Of a stretch of 64,000 nucleotides of DNA, positions 26,825-36,320 are shown one piece after another. The notes below the pieces were generated by a model. It was given only the letters and a program-made list of their open reading frames with translations. It did no database searches and was not told the DNA's origin. Made by a program: the position numbers and the translations under genes. The stretch is from assembly GCA_964419605.1 (NCBI GenBank), contig CAYQQM010000008.1, positions 21,329 to 85,328 on the forward strand, read 5' to 3'. Within the stretch, counting starts at the first letter, position 1; every line of letters starts with the position of its first letter. This DNA is from JABFXX01 sp964419605. GTDB lineage: Bacteria > Myxococcota_A > Polyangia > Haliangiales > Haliangiaceae.

Positions 26825-26937
26825 ATAATCACTCTCTACCGATGCGAGGCCTTCGACAGCCGAACTAGTTTGTCGTCTATAGGCAACGTTCAAGCGACGA
26901 CGCCAACGACGCATCGCTGCAAACGAGCAGCCACTAC

Positions 26938-27351
26938 CTAGCGGCGGCGGCGGCGGCGGGCCGGTCGCGGCGCAACGGCAGCAGCCTCGAGCTCTTCGAG
27001 ATGCTCGAGCATGGCGATCATCGTGGTTCGCGTTGCCACGTGGGGCTCATTCGTAATCGCGCGGCCGAGGCTGATGCGCAATTCCGCTCGCAGCTCGCTT
27101 TCGATCAGGCGATAGGTGCGGAGCGCTTCTTCCGGATCATAATGGGCCAAGTCGGCTTCGCATCCCGTGGCCGCAATCCAAACCGCGGCAAGAGCTGCGG
27201 CGCGACGACCCGGCTGCGATACGGCGAAGTCCTTCACCGAAGCTCGCAGCCGCTGGCGAACCAGTGGTACTGGCGGCAGCGCGACTAATCCATCATTGTC
27301 GTCATCCGTGCGGCGGATAACAGGACGTGCCATCGATTTATCGGTTTCCAT
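26938..27351 (-). CDS. Hypothetical protein with arginine-rich tail
   Basis: This 137-aa protein has no family I recognise. The middle (RRAAALAAVWIAATGCEADLAHYDPEEALRTYRLIESELRAELRISLGRAITNEP) is alpha-helical; the end is a run of Arg/Ala (ARRRRRR) that may bind nucleic acid or simply reflect the GC-rich end. No signal peptide. Start METDKSMARP is plausible. Confidence 0.55.
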   Translation of the reverse strand: METDKSMARPVIRRTDDDNDGLVALPPVPLVRQRLRASVKDFAVSQPGRRAAALAAVWIAATGCEADLAHYDPEEALRTYRLIESELRAELRISLGRAITNEPHVATRTTMIAMLEHLEELEAAAVAPRPARRRRRR

Positions 27352-27566
27352 GCTTTTTCTTCCTAATGTCGCAGCGAACCTCTGTGCCCACCTAATGCCA
27401 TGCGTACGACGGAATGGGACCTTGCCCGATCAGTTGCGAAAAAGCGACGAAAATCCGCGTTAAACCGAGGAAAAAGCGACGCCTGTGCAAACAAATCTCT
27501 GACGAAGTTCATTCAGAATATCTACTAGGTGGTTTCAGCAGGTTCCGGTAAAGAGAATTCATCGTG

Positions 27567-28448
27567 TCACTGAGATCCTGGCGAATCCACTTTTCGCGCG
27601 ATGAAATCTCGAATTGTCCAATCGACCAAATGCGGCCGTTCGATAGGGGCGGTGTGCGATGCGTTCGGAACTTCGAGCAGCTCGGCCGCAGGGATCGCCG
27701 ATGCCATGGCTTTTCCGCGCTCCGGAGGCGTGATGCCATCTCTGGCACCCACCACCACCAGAGTGGGTGCGTGAATTTCTGGGAGCAGCGCTTCGGCGCT
27801 GTGTTGTCCCGCAGCGGATAACATGGCGGTGAACAGCCGCACGTCGATGCGTGCCATTCCTTCGAGATAGGGCATGAAATCGTTGGGATCGACCAGCTCT
27901 CGTCGAATCTCGAGGCGGCTTGCCACCTCGTAGGACAGCCGGGTCGGAAGCAAGTGGCGGGTGAGTCGATTGATGACTCCAGGTACGCGATGAACCCACT
28001 TCTGAATCGTCGGGAGTAGTTCGTCTAGCAGCGACGAGCCGCGAAACGTTTTTAGCGGGTGGGAGGCGACACCGCAGACCAGGATGAGCCCGGCGACGCG
28101 ATTCGGATGCCGGCGGTAGGCTTCCAGGGCGACCTGCACGCCCATGGAGTGGCCGACCAACACAGCTCGATCGACGTTCGCATCGTCCAGCACGCACGCC
28201 AGATCATCAGCGAGATCTTCAATGGATACCCGCATCGGATCACGTGGTGCGGCAGTGCGTCCATGGCCGCGGTAGTGCGGGTGTAAGCCGAACCTATCCG
28301 CTAGGTCTTGGCGAAGATATCTCCAAACAAAACCGTCGCAACCAATCCCGTCGCACAAGACAACGGGCGTGAGTTCGCTTCGATTGCCCCACGACTCATA
28401 AAACAACGGACTCTCATCGATCGGAGAAACAGCGTAACCCCAACTCAT
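27567..28448 (-). CDS. Alpha/beta hydrolase
   Basis: This 293-aa protein is a classic alpha/beta hydrolase: oxyanion region LCDGIGCDGFVWRYL, the DRFGLHPHYRGHGRTAAP turn, the nucleophile elbow VLVGHSMGVQVAL with Ser101, the acid block VVVGARDGITPP and the final histidine NASHTAPIERP. Lid helices between residues 140 and 210 are Arg/Leu-rich. Substrate not predictable; could be an esterase, lipase or dehalogenase-like enzyme. Stands alone. Confidence 0.9.
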   Translation of the reverse strand: MSWGYAVSPIDESPLFYESWGNRSELTPVVLCDGIGCDGFVWRYLRQDLADRFGLHPHYRGHGRTAAPRDPMRVSIEDLADDLACVLDDANVDRAVLVGHSMGVQVALEAYRRHPNRVAGLILVCGVASHPLKTFRGSSLLDELLPTIQKWVHRVPGVINRLTRHLLPTRLSYEVASRLEIRRELVDPNDFMPYLEGMARIDVRLFTAMLSAAGQHSAEALLPEIHAPTLVVVGARDGITPPERGKAMASAIPAAELLEVPNASHTAPIERPHLVDWTIRDFIARKVDSPGSQ

Positions 28449-28518
28449 ACAGCTGGGATATACCCGATGTTTAGGGCGTTACACCGCTGCGACTCGTCCG
28501 AATGAGTTCCGCGCGGGT

Positions 28519-28719
28519 CTACGCGATCTCCTTTTCGTCTTCCTCCCCGGGGAATTCATTGACGGAGGGGTACTTCATGATCTCTTTCCGAGCGATTTTC
28601 CAGGCTTTCTGGACGATCCAGCTCAACGACCGATCTTGGCGGGTCGCCTCGTCCTGGATTTCCTTCAACATGTCCTCGGGAAAGTATAGAGACTGCTTTC
28701 GCTTATCCGAACCGGCCAT
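28519..28719 (-). CDS. TIGR04563-type ribbon-helix-helix-like protein
   Basis: A 66-aa protein, MAGSDKRKQSLYFPEDMLKE..., with the pattern KQSLYFPEDML, EIQDEATRQDRSLSWIVQKAWK, ARKEI that defines the small TIGR04563 family, which is found mainly in myxobacteria. The first strand and two helices are the RHH fold used for DNA binding, so it may be a regulator. The frame extends far upstream, antisense to the next gene, but the ATG at 28719 gives the family N-terminus. Confidence 0.85.
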   Translation of the reverse strand: MAGSDKRKQSLYFPEDMLKEIQDEATRQDRSLSWIVQKAWKIARKEIMKYPSVNEFPGEEDEKEIA

Positions 28720-28927
28720 ACGTTGCGTAGTTTCGATGGAGACCCTGTAAGCTGTCAAGCGCAGCTCCCGCGTAATGACGATCGGCGACTCGGGAAGTTC
28801 CCGACTCGCGAGGACACTGGCTCTCCACGCGACCGACTTCTCCCCTCTCATGGGCGTCAGTGAGGGCCGAGGGGGACGCACCGCTTCGTTCTGAGCGCTG
28901 AGATGGGTCGATCTCGCATTTAAGGGG

Positions 28928-28956
28928 TTGTCACATTGCCCGGTCGTTACTATTCT
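28928..28956 (+). promoter_or_regulatory. Strong sigma-70-type promoter of the TraR/DksA gene
   Basis: TTGTCA (28928-28933), 17-base spacer, TATTCT (28951-28956); ATG is 20 bases further. Near-ideal spacing. Confidence 0.7.
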
Positions 28957-28975
28957 GTCGCGCTTCCGAGGCCCT

Positions 28976-29374
28976 ATGAGCACCACCGCAACGGCTACGT
29001 CCAAGGCGATGAACAAGAAAGAGCTAAAGAAGTTCCAGGAGCTTCTTGAGGAGAAACGCAAAGCGGTTCTCGAGCGGGCTCGGGAAATGTTGTCCGAGGA
29101 GAACATGACCCTCGACACCAACGATCTCCCGGACGAAATGGATCTCGCCTCGAGCGAGTATCTGCAATCGTTCGAGTTCAGGCTTCGCGGTCGCGAAAAG
29201 AGTCTGTTGTCCAAGCTCGACCTCGCGCTGAAAAAGATCGAAGAAGGACACTTCGGCATCTGCGAAGTGTGCGAGGAGCCGATCGGAAGAAAGCGGCTTG
29301 AAGCCCGGCCTGAGACCACGCTGTGCATCAAGTGTAAAGAAGATCAAGAGCGTGAAGAACGCACGATGGGCTAG
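28976..29374 (+). CDS. TraR/DksA-family zinc-finger protein
   Basis: This 132-aa protein has a predicted N-terminal coiled coil (KKELKKFQELLEEKRKAVLERAREML) and a C-terminal CxxC-N17-CxxC zinc finger with cysteines at 96, 99, 117 and 120, the DksA fold. Members bind the RNA polymerase secondary channel and modulate transcription initiation with ppGpp. An acidic DxxxE tip (NDLPDEMDLAS) lies near residues 50-60, but the strict DksA DxxDxA motif is only approximate, so it may be a DksA paralogue. The start at 28976 follows the promoter above by 20 bases. Confidence 0.88.
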   Translation: MSTTATATSKAMNKKELKKFQELLEEKRKAVLERAREMLSEENMTLDTNDLPDEMDLASSEYLQSFEFRLRGREKSLLSKLDLALKKIEEGHFGICEVCEEPIGRKRLEARPETTLCIKCKEDQEREERTMG

Positions 29375-30030
29375 ATAGAAACAACAGCGGTCGTGGGGCG
29401 CGCTTCGACTGCGAATCCGAGGTCTTCGAGGCGTTTTGCGAAGTGCGCCTGGTTGCGCTTGGTGAAGTGCTCGGCCCGCAGGCCTTTGTATGCGCCGCGG
29501 TCTCGGATAATGTGGAAGACCGCCGTTAGCATGGAGGCGGCGACCGCGACGATGGCCTTCTTGGCGCCGCGGCGAGCTTTAAGCCGCTGAAACTGCGCCT
29601 TGAGGTACGAGCCCGTGGTCTTGATCGCGGCCCACGCCGCCGTCACGAGGATGGTCTTGAGCCACGGGGCCCCCTTTCGGATGCGCCGCGAGCGATGCTT
29701 GCCTGCGCTCTCGTCGAGCCGAGGGCAGAGGCCGGCCCACGAGATGAGGTGGCCGACCGTCGGGAAGCGCGTCATGTCGAGACCGACCTCTCCTGCGATC
29801 ACGTGGGCAACGGTGTCGCTGACACCCGGGATGGTCGTTAGGTTGTCGAGGTGTTATTGAAGTCACCGAGGGCATCGCCCATGCGCGCCTCCAGATCGCG
29901 CACGCTCTGTTGCAATTGGTCGACCTGTCCGAGGTGCAGCCGTAGGAGGAAGCGGTGGTGGTCGGTGACTCGACCGCACAGCGCTTCGACGAACTCGCCG
30001 AACTCGTGCAGTTCGACAAAAGTGCGACTC
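29371..30030 (-). pseudogene. Decayed IS110-family transposase
   Basis: The minus strand at 29371-29802 encodes the C-terminal IS116/IS110/IS902 domain (GLDMTRFPTVGHLISWAGLCP, then RRIRKGAPWLKTILVTAAWAA). The preceding DEDD/linker part (FVELHEFGEFVEALCGRVTDHH, LRLHLGQVDQLQQSV) is in a different frame and ends at a stop near 29840, so at least one frameshift and a truncated N-terminus have inactivated it. The usual length is ~330-400 aa; about half is left. No left or right IS end can be assigned. It abuts the toxin gene and is not its promoter. Confidence 0.82.
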
Positions 30031-30167
30031 TAAGGACCCGTAGGGGCGTCTTTGCTCGAATCCACAGCCGTTCCTCGAATCCCACCAATCACCTGGGAGG
30101 GTTGGTCTTAACCCGGTCGCATCACTTTGGCCTTGATCACAGCGCACACCGATTCTACGGTTGCCAG

Positions 30168-33100
30168 ATGGGGAACGTTTGGGAGCGCCAGCGGATGTCG
30201 CGCTACTTCCTGGCGCTGGGGCAGTCGTACGGATTGTCGACGTGGCAGGCCCAGGAGTTGTGGGAGCGACTGCTCGAACATCCGCAGTTTTTTCGATCCC
30301 GCCAGCCCGAGCTGTGGCTCGACGGTGCGTTCCGACGCGAAGCGGAAGCGATGGGCCAGGCCAAGCCGGAGCCGGAGGAGTCGAATTCTTTCCTCGGCGG
30401 AGGTCGGATGGAAGTGGGCAAGCGCACGCTGGTGGAAGAAGTATACAGCGGTTACGGCGGACGCCGGCTGCCGCCTGTTTCGGACGTCGGTAAGCGGACA
30501 CTCGTCGAGGAATATTACGCCGCGGCGCCCAAGTGGTCCTTTGGCGATTGCGAGGCGGTGGCGTTGCGCGATGTCCTGCTCCGCATCGGCACCCACCGCG
30601 AGCTCGAGCTAGCGACGCTCGCTGCGGCCGACCCAAATGCGGCAGAGCGCGTCATCGACGTGAAATACGGCGCCCCCTTCGCTCCCAATCGCCGATTGCC
30701 TGGCCATCCCGGCGATCCCAGCGAGCTCCACCCCACGCCGCAAGGCCAGGCGCTATGGGGCGCCGCCCGGGCGCGTGCGGTCACGCTGTATCGCCGGGCC
30801 ACAGCGGTGGGCATGGGCGCGCCGCAAACCCGCGAGGTCTCCGCCGCCCTCGACGAAATCGGCGAGGGCGCATCGCTGCCCGACGCGGTGCGCCGGCGCA
30901 TGGAAGCGATGGTGGGCGAAACATTGGAGAACGTGCGACTGCACACTGGGCCCGTCGCTGTGGCGGCGTGTGAAGCCGTTAACGCCGAAGCGTTCACTGT
31001 CGGGCAAGATATCTACTACCCCGGGTTCGACCCGGGGTCGCTTGAGTCCCTCAAGACGCTTGCCCACGAATGCGTGCATGTGCAGCAATGGCAACAGGGT
31101 CGCGTTGCGCCGGCGATCGCCGGTCCGAGCGCCGGTCCTACAGTCAGCCAGACCCACGATCCGCTCGAACAAGAAGCCGAAGCGATCGTGGCCCGCGCAT
31201 TTAGCGAGCCTGTGCTTGGCGACGAAGGGCAAGCTACCGGCGAGGCTGGTCAAGATCCAAATTCGCGCGGCGCTGGGACACGAGAAGGCAGCGATGTGGT
31301 TGCGCGCTTCGGCGACTTTTACCCTCGCCGATTACAAAGCGAGGGTGTCAACCCTAGCGCGGGTGTCGGCCAGGATGCAGTGTTGATGCGCAAAGCGCGC
31401 TACCACGCGCCTCGAAGCGGAGCCGCGCGGAGCTCCCCACCGAGTCACTCGGGGGCGGAACCCGCGGAGCACGAGCTCGTCGAAGTCGAGGGGAAGCGAT
31501 GGAAAGTGTTCGAGGAAACTGGAAAGCCGTACAAAATTGAGCCTCGTAACGGTTTGCCAGGTGCGCATGTCGTCCGCGACTGGGTGAGACACACGCCAGG
31601 ACTGATCCGAAAGGCGATCACGAACAAACGGAATCGCACCACCAAAGTGCTGTGGAAATCGCCGACATGCGCGCGCGAGATCTTGCAAGCTCTCGGCTGG
31701 GTCGATCCGGCCCGTCTCGATTATGCGGCGCAGAACGTGTACTTCCATTTTACGAAGGACGTCGACTACCTGCCATTTCATGCCAGTACGTTTCATCAGA
31801 CCGGATTGCCTCCTGGGGTGGATGGGATCGCTCAACGCGGTCCCAATCACAGTCTGGAGGTCACGGTGCGCCTCGATGACCCGACGTTGCCGCCCAGAAC
31901 GCTTCACGACATGACGGCCGACGAGGAGACGCGCATCTTGAAGGCGCTAACGGACCTCACTGGGCTTGAACTCGATCCCGAGGGCCTAGCTCAGTTTCAG
32001 AGCCGATCGGAGCCCATACGATTTTTGACGGGCAATGGCACGATTGCAGATAGGCTCTTTCCCGAGGTCTGTCATCTTCTTTTCGGGAAAGTCGCGTACG
32101 AACAGTGGCTCACCGGCAAGCGTCCTACTCCCAAGGAGTTGGAGACGCCCAAGCTCAAACTCGAAAACTACTACCAGCGAAAAATTCCAGGCACCCTCAC
32201 CCACTTCGGCGACATTGTCGAGGCAGGCGAAAACATTCGACTCGAGGTGCAGGTGGACTGGCCGCATGGCGCGCCGGATCCGGCGATTTACAGCACGCCA
32301 CCGATGGTGACGCCGGGCAAATTCGGCAACGTTGCGTTGCTGCGTTGCGCCTGGCGCTTCGAGCGCATTCCCTCCGGAACGAAGCCTGGCACCGGGACGG
32401 GCGCTTCTGCAGGGTCTGCCCCGAATACGAGTCCGGCTACAGCGGCGAGTGCGTCAGCGGCTAGCGACCGCGCCGCGCCGCCGCCAGCGTCCCCGGAGGA
32501 CATCGGTACGAATGTGGACAACGTTTCGCCATCCTCTTCGAGTGCGGGCGCGAGCGCAGTCGCTGCTCCTACCAGCGTTGCGCCGACTACTCCAGGAGCG
32601 CCGTCGAACCTGACAGCCGTTCCCCGCGGCCCTGACCAAGTCACCGAAACCGCGGAGGTCTTTCACCGCTTTGCACTCGAGCCGGGTGAAATGAGTGCTG
32701 TGTTCCACGTCACCTGCGAGGCGCGCTTTGACGAATACTTCGCGCCGGCCACGTTCACGCGCGACATCGTTGTGCACACTGGTGCCGCTGCCATGGCGTC
32801 GTTGCGCACGGCTGCGTTCGCTGGCCTTGGCACCAGCGATGACGCGCGTCGCGGTGAAGCGTGGACCGGCGACGCAGCGCCCGAACTGAGTCGCGCTCCG
32901 CGGCCGGGCGAACCCTCGGTCGATGAGCGCGCCGCACTGTCTCGCGCGACCCAGCGCGAACAACTCCGCGCGGTGCGCGCCTACCTGGCGGGTAAGCCGG
33001 CGAGTGCCGATGCCGTGGCCGCGATCGATCGCGAGCTGCAACGCCAGGACAACACCGAGAAGTTGCTCGCGCAGGACCGCGAGCGCGGCTGGCAGTCGTT

Positions 33101-36100
33101 CCAGATCCGCGGCACCTATTTGTCGCGCACCGAGGGACTGCCGAGCGGCCCGCTCGATTTGCACGGCACCGTTCACGTCGTCCGGCACTACGACAGTTAT
33201 CCGGGCGACGGTCCGTCGACGACGCAGCGCATCCGCAACGACCAGTACGTCGTGCAGATTCGCGACTTGTCGCGGCGTTTCGACCAGAAGGACTTCGCGT
33301 TCGAGCGCAGCGGTAGCTCGTTCGATGCGGCGCTCAAAGCCGCGTTTGACGATCTGGCCATCGCCTATCCGAATGGAGTGTTGGCGATCGAAGCCGAGCA
33401 GTTCGCCAGCGGCAGTGGCGCGACGTCTGGCGAAGCGGTGCTGGGCGGCCGCACCGGAAAGGTCGTGGGCTTCGAGCGCAACACGGAATCCACCTGGGAA
33501 AAGGTGAAGGACAAGGTTTGGAGCCCGGTCGCCTCGATCGCAACGAACCTAGGAGCGATCGCCCTCATGGCGCTGGTGCCGGGGTCTGCTGCGATCGTGG
33601 CGCCTGCGATCCTCGCGTACAACACCATCCCAACGCTGGACCGAGTTGCAAGCGAGAGCGCGCAGGGCACGCTGACGCTTGGCAGCTTCTCGATGGCCGC
33701 GGGCGAGATCGCGCTCAATCTGTTGCCGTTGGTGGGGCGCGCGAAGCCGTTTACCGCCGGTTGGTTCGCGGTGGAGACCGCAAACTGGGGCGGTCAAACT
33801 GCGCTCATGACGGCGACTGCAATCGACATCGCCGAGCAACTTCAGGCCAAACAGGTAGTCGCGCTCGCCGCCGAATACGAGGCGTTCCTCAAGCTTCGCC
33901 AGAACAGCTTGCCCAGTGACCCGCATCTCGCCCAAGCTGAAGCAGAAATTCGCGCACGTGCCGCCGAGGTGGCCGGCGCCATCACCGAGCAATTCCTGCT
34001 CCAAATCCGCGATAACGGCATCGTGATGGCGACTGGATCCGTCGTACACCACACGTCGGTCCGCGCTCGCATGGCCGTCGTTGAACGATTGGCCCGTTCG
34101 AAACCGGAGGGCACCGCTCAGCCCGTCGCGCTTGCGGGAAGCGACGCGCCGCCGGCTGGGGACCCAGTGGCTGCACCCACAGTCGAGGAAGCGGCCGCGG
34201 CACCGCCCAGCGCGGCGGAAGGAACCCAGGCCGATGCCCCGGCGCAGCGACCCGCTCGGACTGGTGATCCCGCTGATGTAGTTCCAGCCGGTCGTACCCC
34301 GATCATCCTCAGCGGCGATGATCTGATGATGCGCGAACTCGCGCGCAACATTCCACCCATTCCCGGATACGTCGACGTGGTCGTACACGGCTCGACCGAC
34401 AGCTTTGCCGTGCTGCGAGCCGACCAAGACATCACCATCGACCAACGCGCGTTTGCGACCTATCTGCGCAAACACGGCCTCGAGGGCCAGAAGATTCGGC
34501 TGATTTCGTGCGAGACCGGGAGACACCCCAAGGGCATCGCCCAACAGTTGGCCAACAAGCTAAACGTCGAGGTGCTCGCGCCGAGCGACGTGGCTTGGGT
34601 TCACCCCGACGGCAGTATCACTATCGGCCACCGCACCCGGAATACGGGCACGTGGGTGCCACACCAGCCGAAGCCTAGCGAGCTGCGCAGCACGCCGGCC
34701 TCGCCGCTCAAAGATGAACAGCGGCCCTATCGCCCAGAGGACGAAGTCGACTATGAGCCCCCCGAACACGCCGCGCCGCTGCCCCACGACCAACGCGCGC
34801 GCGCGACGCAAGCCGATGCGCCGGAGTTGGCGCGCCTTTTGGGCGCAAGCGTTATTTTTGATGAAACGTTGACCAACGGCGTCGAAGTCCAAGTTCATCG
34901 CGTCGACAAGCTATTCGGCTTTGACCTCCAAGTTCAGTCGGTCCGCGTCGGCAAGAACGCGCTGCTCGCCGACGTTTTGACCCATGCGTCGACGATTAAG
35001 AACGTGGAGCGCTACAATGGCATCGTCGGCCGGCTGCGTCAGCTCGCAGAGCGCTTTGCGGCATGGACCACTGGGCGACCCGCGGCGAAATATCCGCACG
35101 GCAGTCGGGCGTGGAAGACGCACGAAGAACTCACCAAGCTCAGTTCGCTGCTCACGCAGCGCCGGGCCGAGTTCGGCAACGGCACGGTCGATCCGCACAC
35201 CCTGCGCGAAGAGATCGAGTTCTTGTCCGGCCGCCACGCCTACCACGAAGAGGTGCTGCGCTCGCTCGAGGACTACGGCAAGGGCTTCGATGGCGACTTT
35301 ACGATCGCGGCTCCCGACGTCGGCCGGGTTACCAACGAAGCGATCGCGGCGGGTTACAAGCTTCCCAGTACGGAAATGGGCGTGAAAGCCGACTGGTACT
35401 ACTATCGCCACAAGCGCTCCAGTCCCGACGAGTTCGAGCTGGCACTCAAACCGAGCGCGCCCTACGACGCGCCGTCGGTCCAGGCTCGCACGATCTCCGG
35501 TAAGTTCGTCGGCTTCGAAAAACCGAGCCGCGTGGAGAGTGCCGAGTTGCCGTACGACATGTCGCAGGAGGATGCGGTCATTGCGCTGCGCCAGACCGCT
35601 GGGTTTAAGGCGTACGCGGAAATGCTCGAGGGCACCGGCATCGCCAGCAAGACCGTCATCGACGGCATCATTCGCCACAAGCGCAGCGAGCGCATGACCA
35701 CCGGCAAGCCGGTGTACACGGACTACCTGCGCCACGCCGTCAAGGACTACTTCCGACCGCGCGTGATGGAGCGATTGCTCGACCCGAAGCTGTCGGAGAC
35801 CGCGAGCTGGCAACAGCTGCGCGAGATGATCGACAAGCTTCCCGCCAGCGACCGCGGCAACCTGGCCGAGGATTGGCATCGCGGCCGGCACGCGCCGAAC
35901 GCGGATGCTCGGGTGAACGTCGGCGTTCCGCGCGACACGGGGCCCAACGCCGGGAAGATCGAGTCGCGCGTCATCGATGCCGTGGACGGCAATACCGCGG
36001 TGGAGGTCAAAGACATCACCGGGCGAATCGATGAAGATCAGCTCGGTGCGTACCTCCAGATGATCGAGCGAAAACTCTCGACCGGCGTGAGTGGCAAGGA

Positions 36101-36320
36101 ACCTCCAAAAATCAAGAAGGTTAAATACGTGTTCACCAAAACCGAAGGCGCGATCGCGAACCTCAAGTTGTTTGCGGAGAAGCTAGCGGAGCGAAACAAC
36201 GTGGGAGGGCGCCTAACGGTCGAAGTGTTCGACTGGCAAGGCAATGTCCACAAGGTTGCAACCGAGGCCCAAGCAATTCAACTGCTCGGACAACTCACCA
36301 ACACCCGCACAGACATATGA
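30168..36320 (+). CDS. Giant DUF4157 (eCIS-core) polymorphic toxin-like protein with PD-(D/E)XK nuclease tip
   Basis: This ~2050-aa protein has two copies of VGKRTLVEE (residues 83-91 and 107-115), then a DUF4157 domain with the metallopeptidase-like HECVH motif at 300-304 (TLAHECVHVQQW), both seen in extracellular contractile injection system cargos. An Ala/Pro/Ser-rich linker (~740-800), a hydrophobic Ala/Gly segment (ATNLGAIALMALVPGSAA, ~1120-1150) and an IRLISCETGRHPKG region (1443-1456), similar to pretoxin domains, follow. The last ~120 residues carry D1937/D1940, E1946 and K1948 (GNTAVEVK), a PD-(D/E)XK nuclease pattern. ATG 30168 is preferred; the open frame upstream runs antisense to the IS remnant. 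A candidate immunity gene overlaps its stop (ATGA). Nuclease activity and injection are inferred. Confidence 0.85.
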   Translation: MGNVWERQRMSRYFLALGQSYGLSTWQAQELWERLLEHPQFFRSRQPELWLDGAFRREAEAMGQAKPEPEESNSFLGGGRMEVGKRTLVEEVYSGYGGRRLPPVSDVGKRTLVEEYYAAAPKWSFGDCEAVALRDVLLRIGTHRELELATLAAADPNAAERVIDVKYGAPFAPNRRLPGHPGDPSELHPTPQGQALWGAARARAVTLYRRATAVGMGAPQTREVSAALDEIGEGASLPDAVRRRMEAMVGETLENVRLHTGPVAVAACEAVNAEAFTVGQDIYYPGFDPGSLESLKTLAHECVHVQQWQQGRVAPAIAGPSAGPTVSQTHDPLEQEAEAIVARAFSEPVLGDEGQATGEAGQDPNSRGAGTREGSDVVARFGDFYPRRLQSEGVNPSAGVGQDAVLMRKARYHAPRSGAARSSPPSHSGAEPAEHELVEVEGKRWKVFEETGKPYKIEPRNGLPGAHVVRDWVRHTPGLIRKAITNKRNRTTKVLWKSPTCAREILQALGWVDPARLDYAAQNVYFHFTKDVDYLPFHASTFHQTGLPPGVDGIAQRGPNHSLEVTVRLDDPTLPPRTLHDMTADEETRILKALTDLTGLELDPEGLAQFQSRSEPIRFLTGNGTIADRLFPEVCHLLFGKVAYEQWLTGKRPTPKELETPKLKLENYYQRKIPGTLTHFGDIVEAGENIRLEVQVDWPHGAPDPAIYSTPPMVTPGKFGNVALLRCAWRFERIPSGTKPGTGTGASAGSAPNTSPATAASASAASDRAAPPPASPEDIGTNVDNVSPSSSSAGASAVAAPTSVAPTTPGAPSNLTAVPRGPDQVTETAEVFHRFALEPGEMSAVFHVTCEARFDEYFAPATFTRDIVVHTGAAAMASLRTAAFAGLGTSDDARRGEAWTGDAAPELSRAPRPGEPSVDERAALSRATQREQLRAVRAYLAGKPASADAVAAIDRELQRQDNTEKLLAQDRERGWQSFQIRGTYLSRTEGLPSGPLDLHGTVHVVRHYDSYPGDGPSTTQRIRNDQYVVQIRDLSRRFDQKDFAFERSGSSFDAALKAAFDDLAIAYPNGVLAIEAEQFASGSGATSGEAVLGGRTGKVVGFERNTESTWEKVKDKVWSPVASIATNLGAIALMALVPGSAAIVAPAILAYNTIPTLDRVASESAQGTLTLGSFSMAAGEIALNLLPLVGRAKPFTAGWFAVETANWGGQTALMTATAIDIAEQLQAKQVVALAAEYEAFLKLRQNSLPSDPHLAQAEAEIRARAAEVAGAITEQFLLQIRDNGIVMATGSVVHHTSVRARMAVVERLARSKPEGTAQPVALAGSDAPPAGDPVAAPTVEEAAAAPPSAAEGTQADAPAQRPARTGDPADVVPAGRTPIILSGDDLMMRELARNIPPIPGYVDVVVHGSTDSFAVLRADQDITIDQRAFATYLRKHGLEGQKIRLISCETGRHPKGIAQQLANKLNVEVLAPSDVAWVHPDGSITIGHRTRNTGTWVPHQPKPSELRSTPASPLKDEQRPYRPEDEVDYEPPEHAAPLPHDQRARATQADAPELARLLGASVIFDETLTNGVEVQVHRVDKLFGFDLQVQSVRVGKNALLADVLTHASTIKNVERYNGIVGRLRQLAERFAAWTTGRPAAKYPHGSRAWKTHEELTKLSSLLTQRRAEFGNGTVDPHTLREEIEFLSGRHAYHEEVLRSLEDYGKGFDGDFTIAAPDVGRVTNEAIAAGYKLPSTEMGVKADWYYYRHKRSSPDEFELALKPSAPYDAPSVQARTISGKFVGFEKPSRVESAELPYDMSQEDAVIALRQTAGFKAYAEMLEGTGIASKTVIDGIIRHKRSERMTTGKPVYTDYLRHAVKDYFRPRVMERLLDPKLSETASWQQLREMIDKLPASDRGNLAEDWHRGRHAPNADARVNVGVPRDTGPNAGKIESRVIDAVDGNTAVEVKDITGRIDEDQLGAYLQMIERKLSTGVSGKEPPKIKKVKYVFTKTEGAIANLKLFAEKLAERNNVGGRLTVEVFDWQGNVHKVATEAQAIQLLGQLTNTRTDI
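35656..35974 (+). repeat. 319-bp exact repeat, copy 1 (inside toxin gene)
   Basis: Identical base for base to 37330-37648. It encodes the segment VIDGIIRHKRSERM ... NAGKIESRVI just before the nuclease core. The identity ends at 35975 (C against T), within the catalytic domain. Confidence 0.95.

Noticed and set aside
28519..28975. Toxin-antitoxin pair with the TIGR04563 RHH protein
   Set aside because: The neighbours are an alpha/beta hydrolase and a DksA-like protein; no toxin-sized coupled gene is present.
29955..30167. Longer N-terminus of the DUF4157 protein
   Set aside because: The first 71 codons run antisense to the IS110 remnant and lack the composition of the rest; ATG 30168 is a better start.
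32454..35891. Several long minus-strand frames opposite the toxin gene
   Set aside because: They are typical GC-rich shadow frames without motifs, within a gene whose own frame is well supported.
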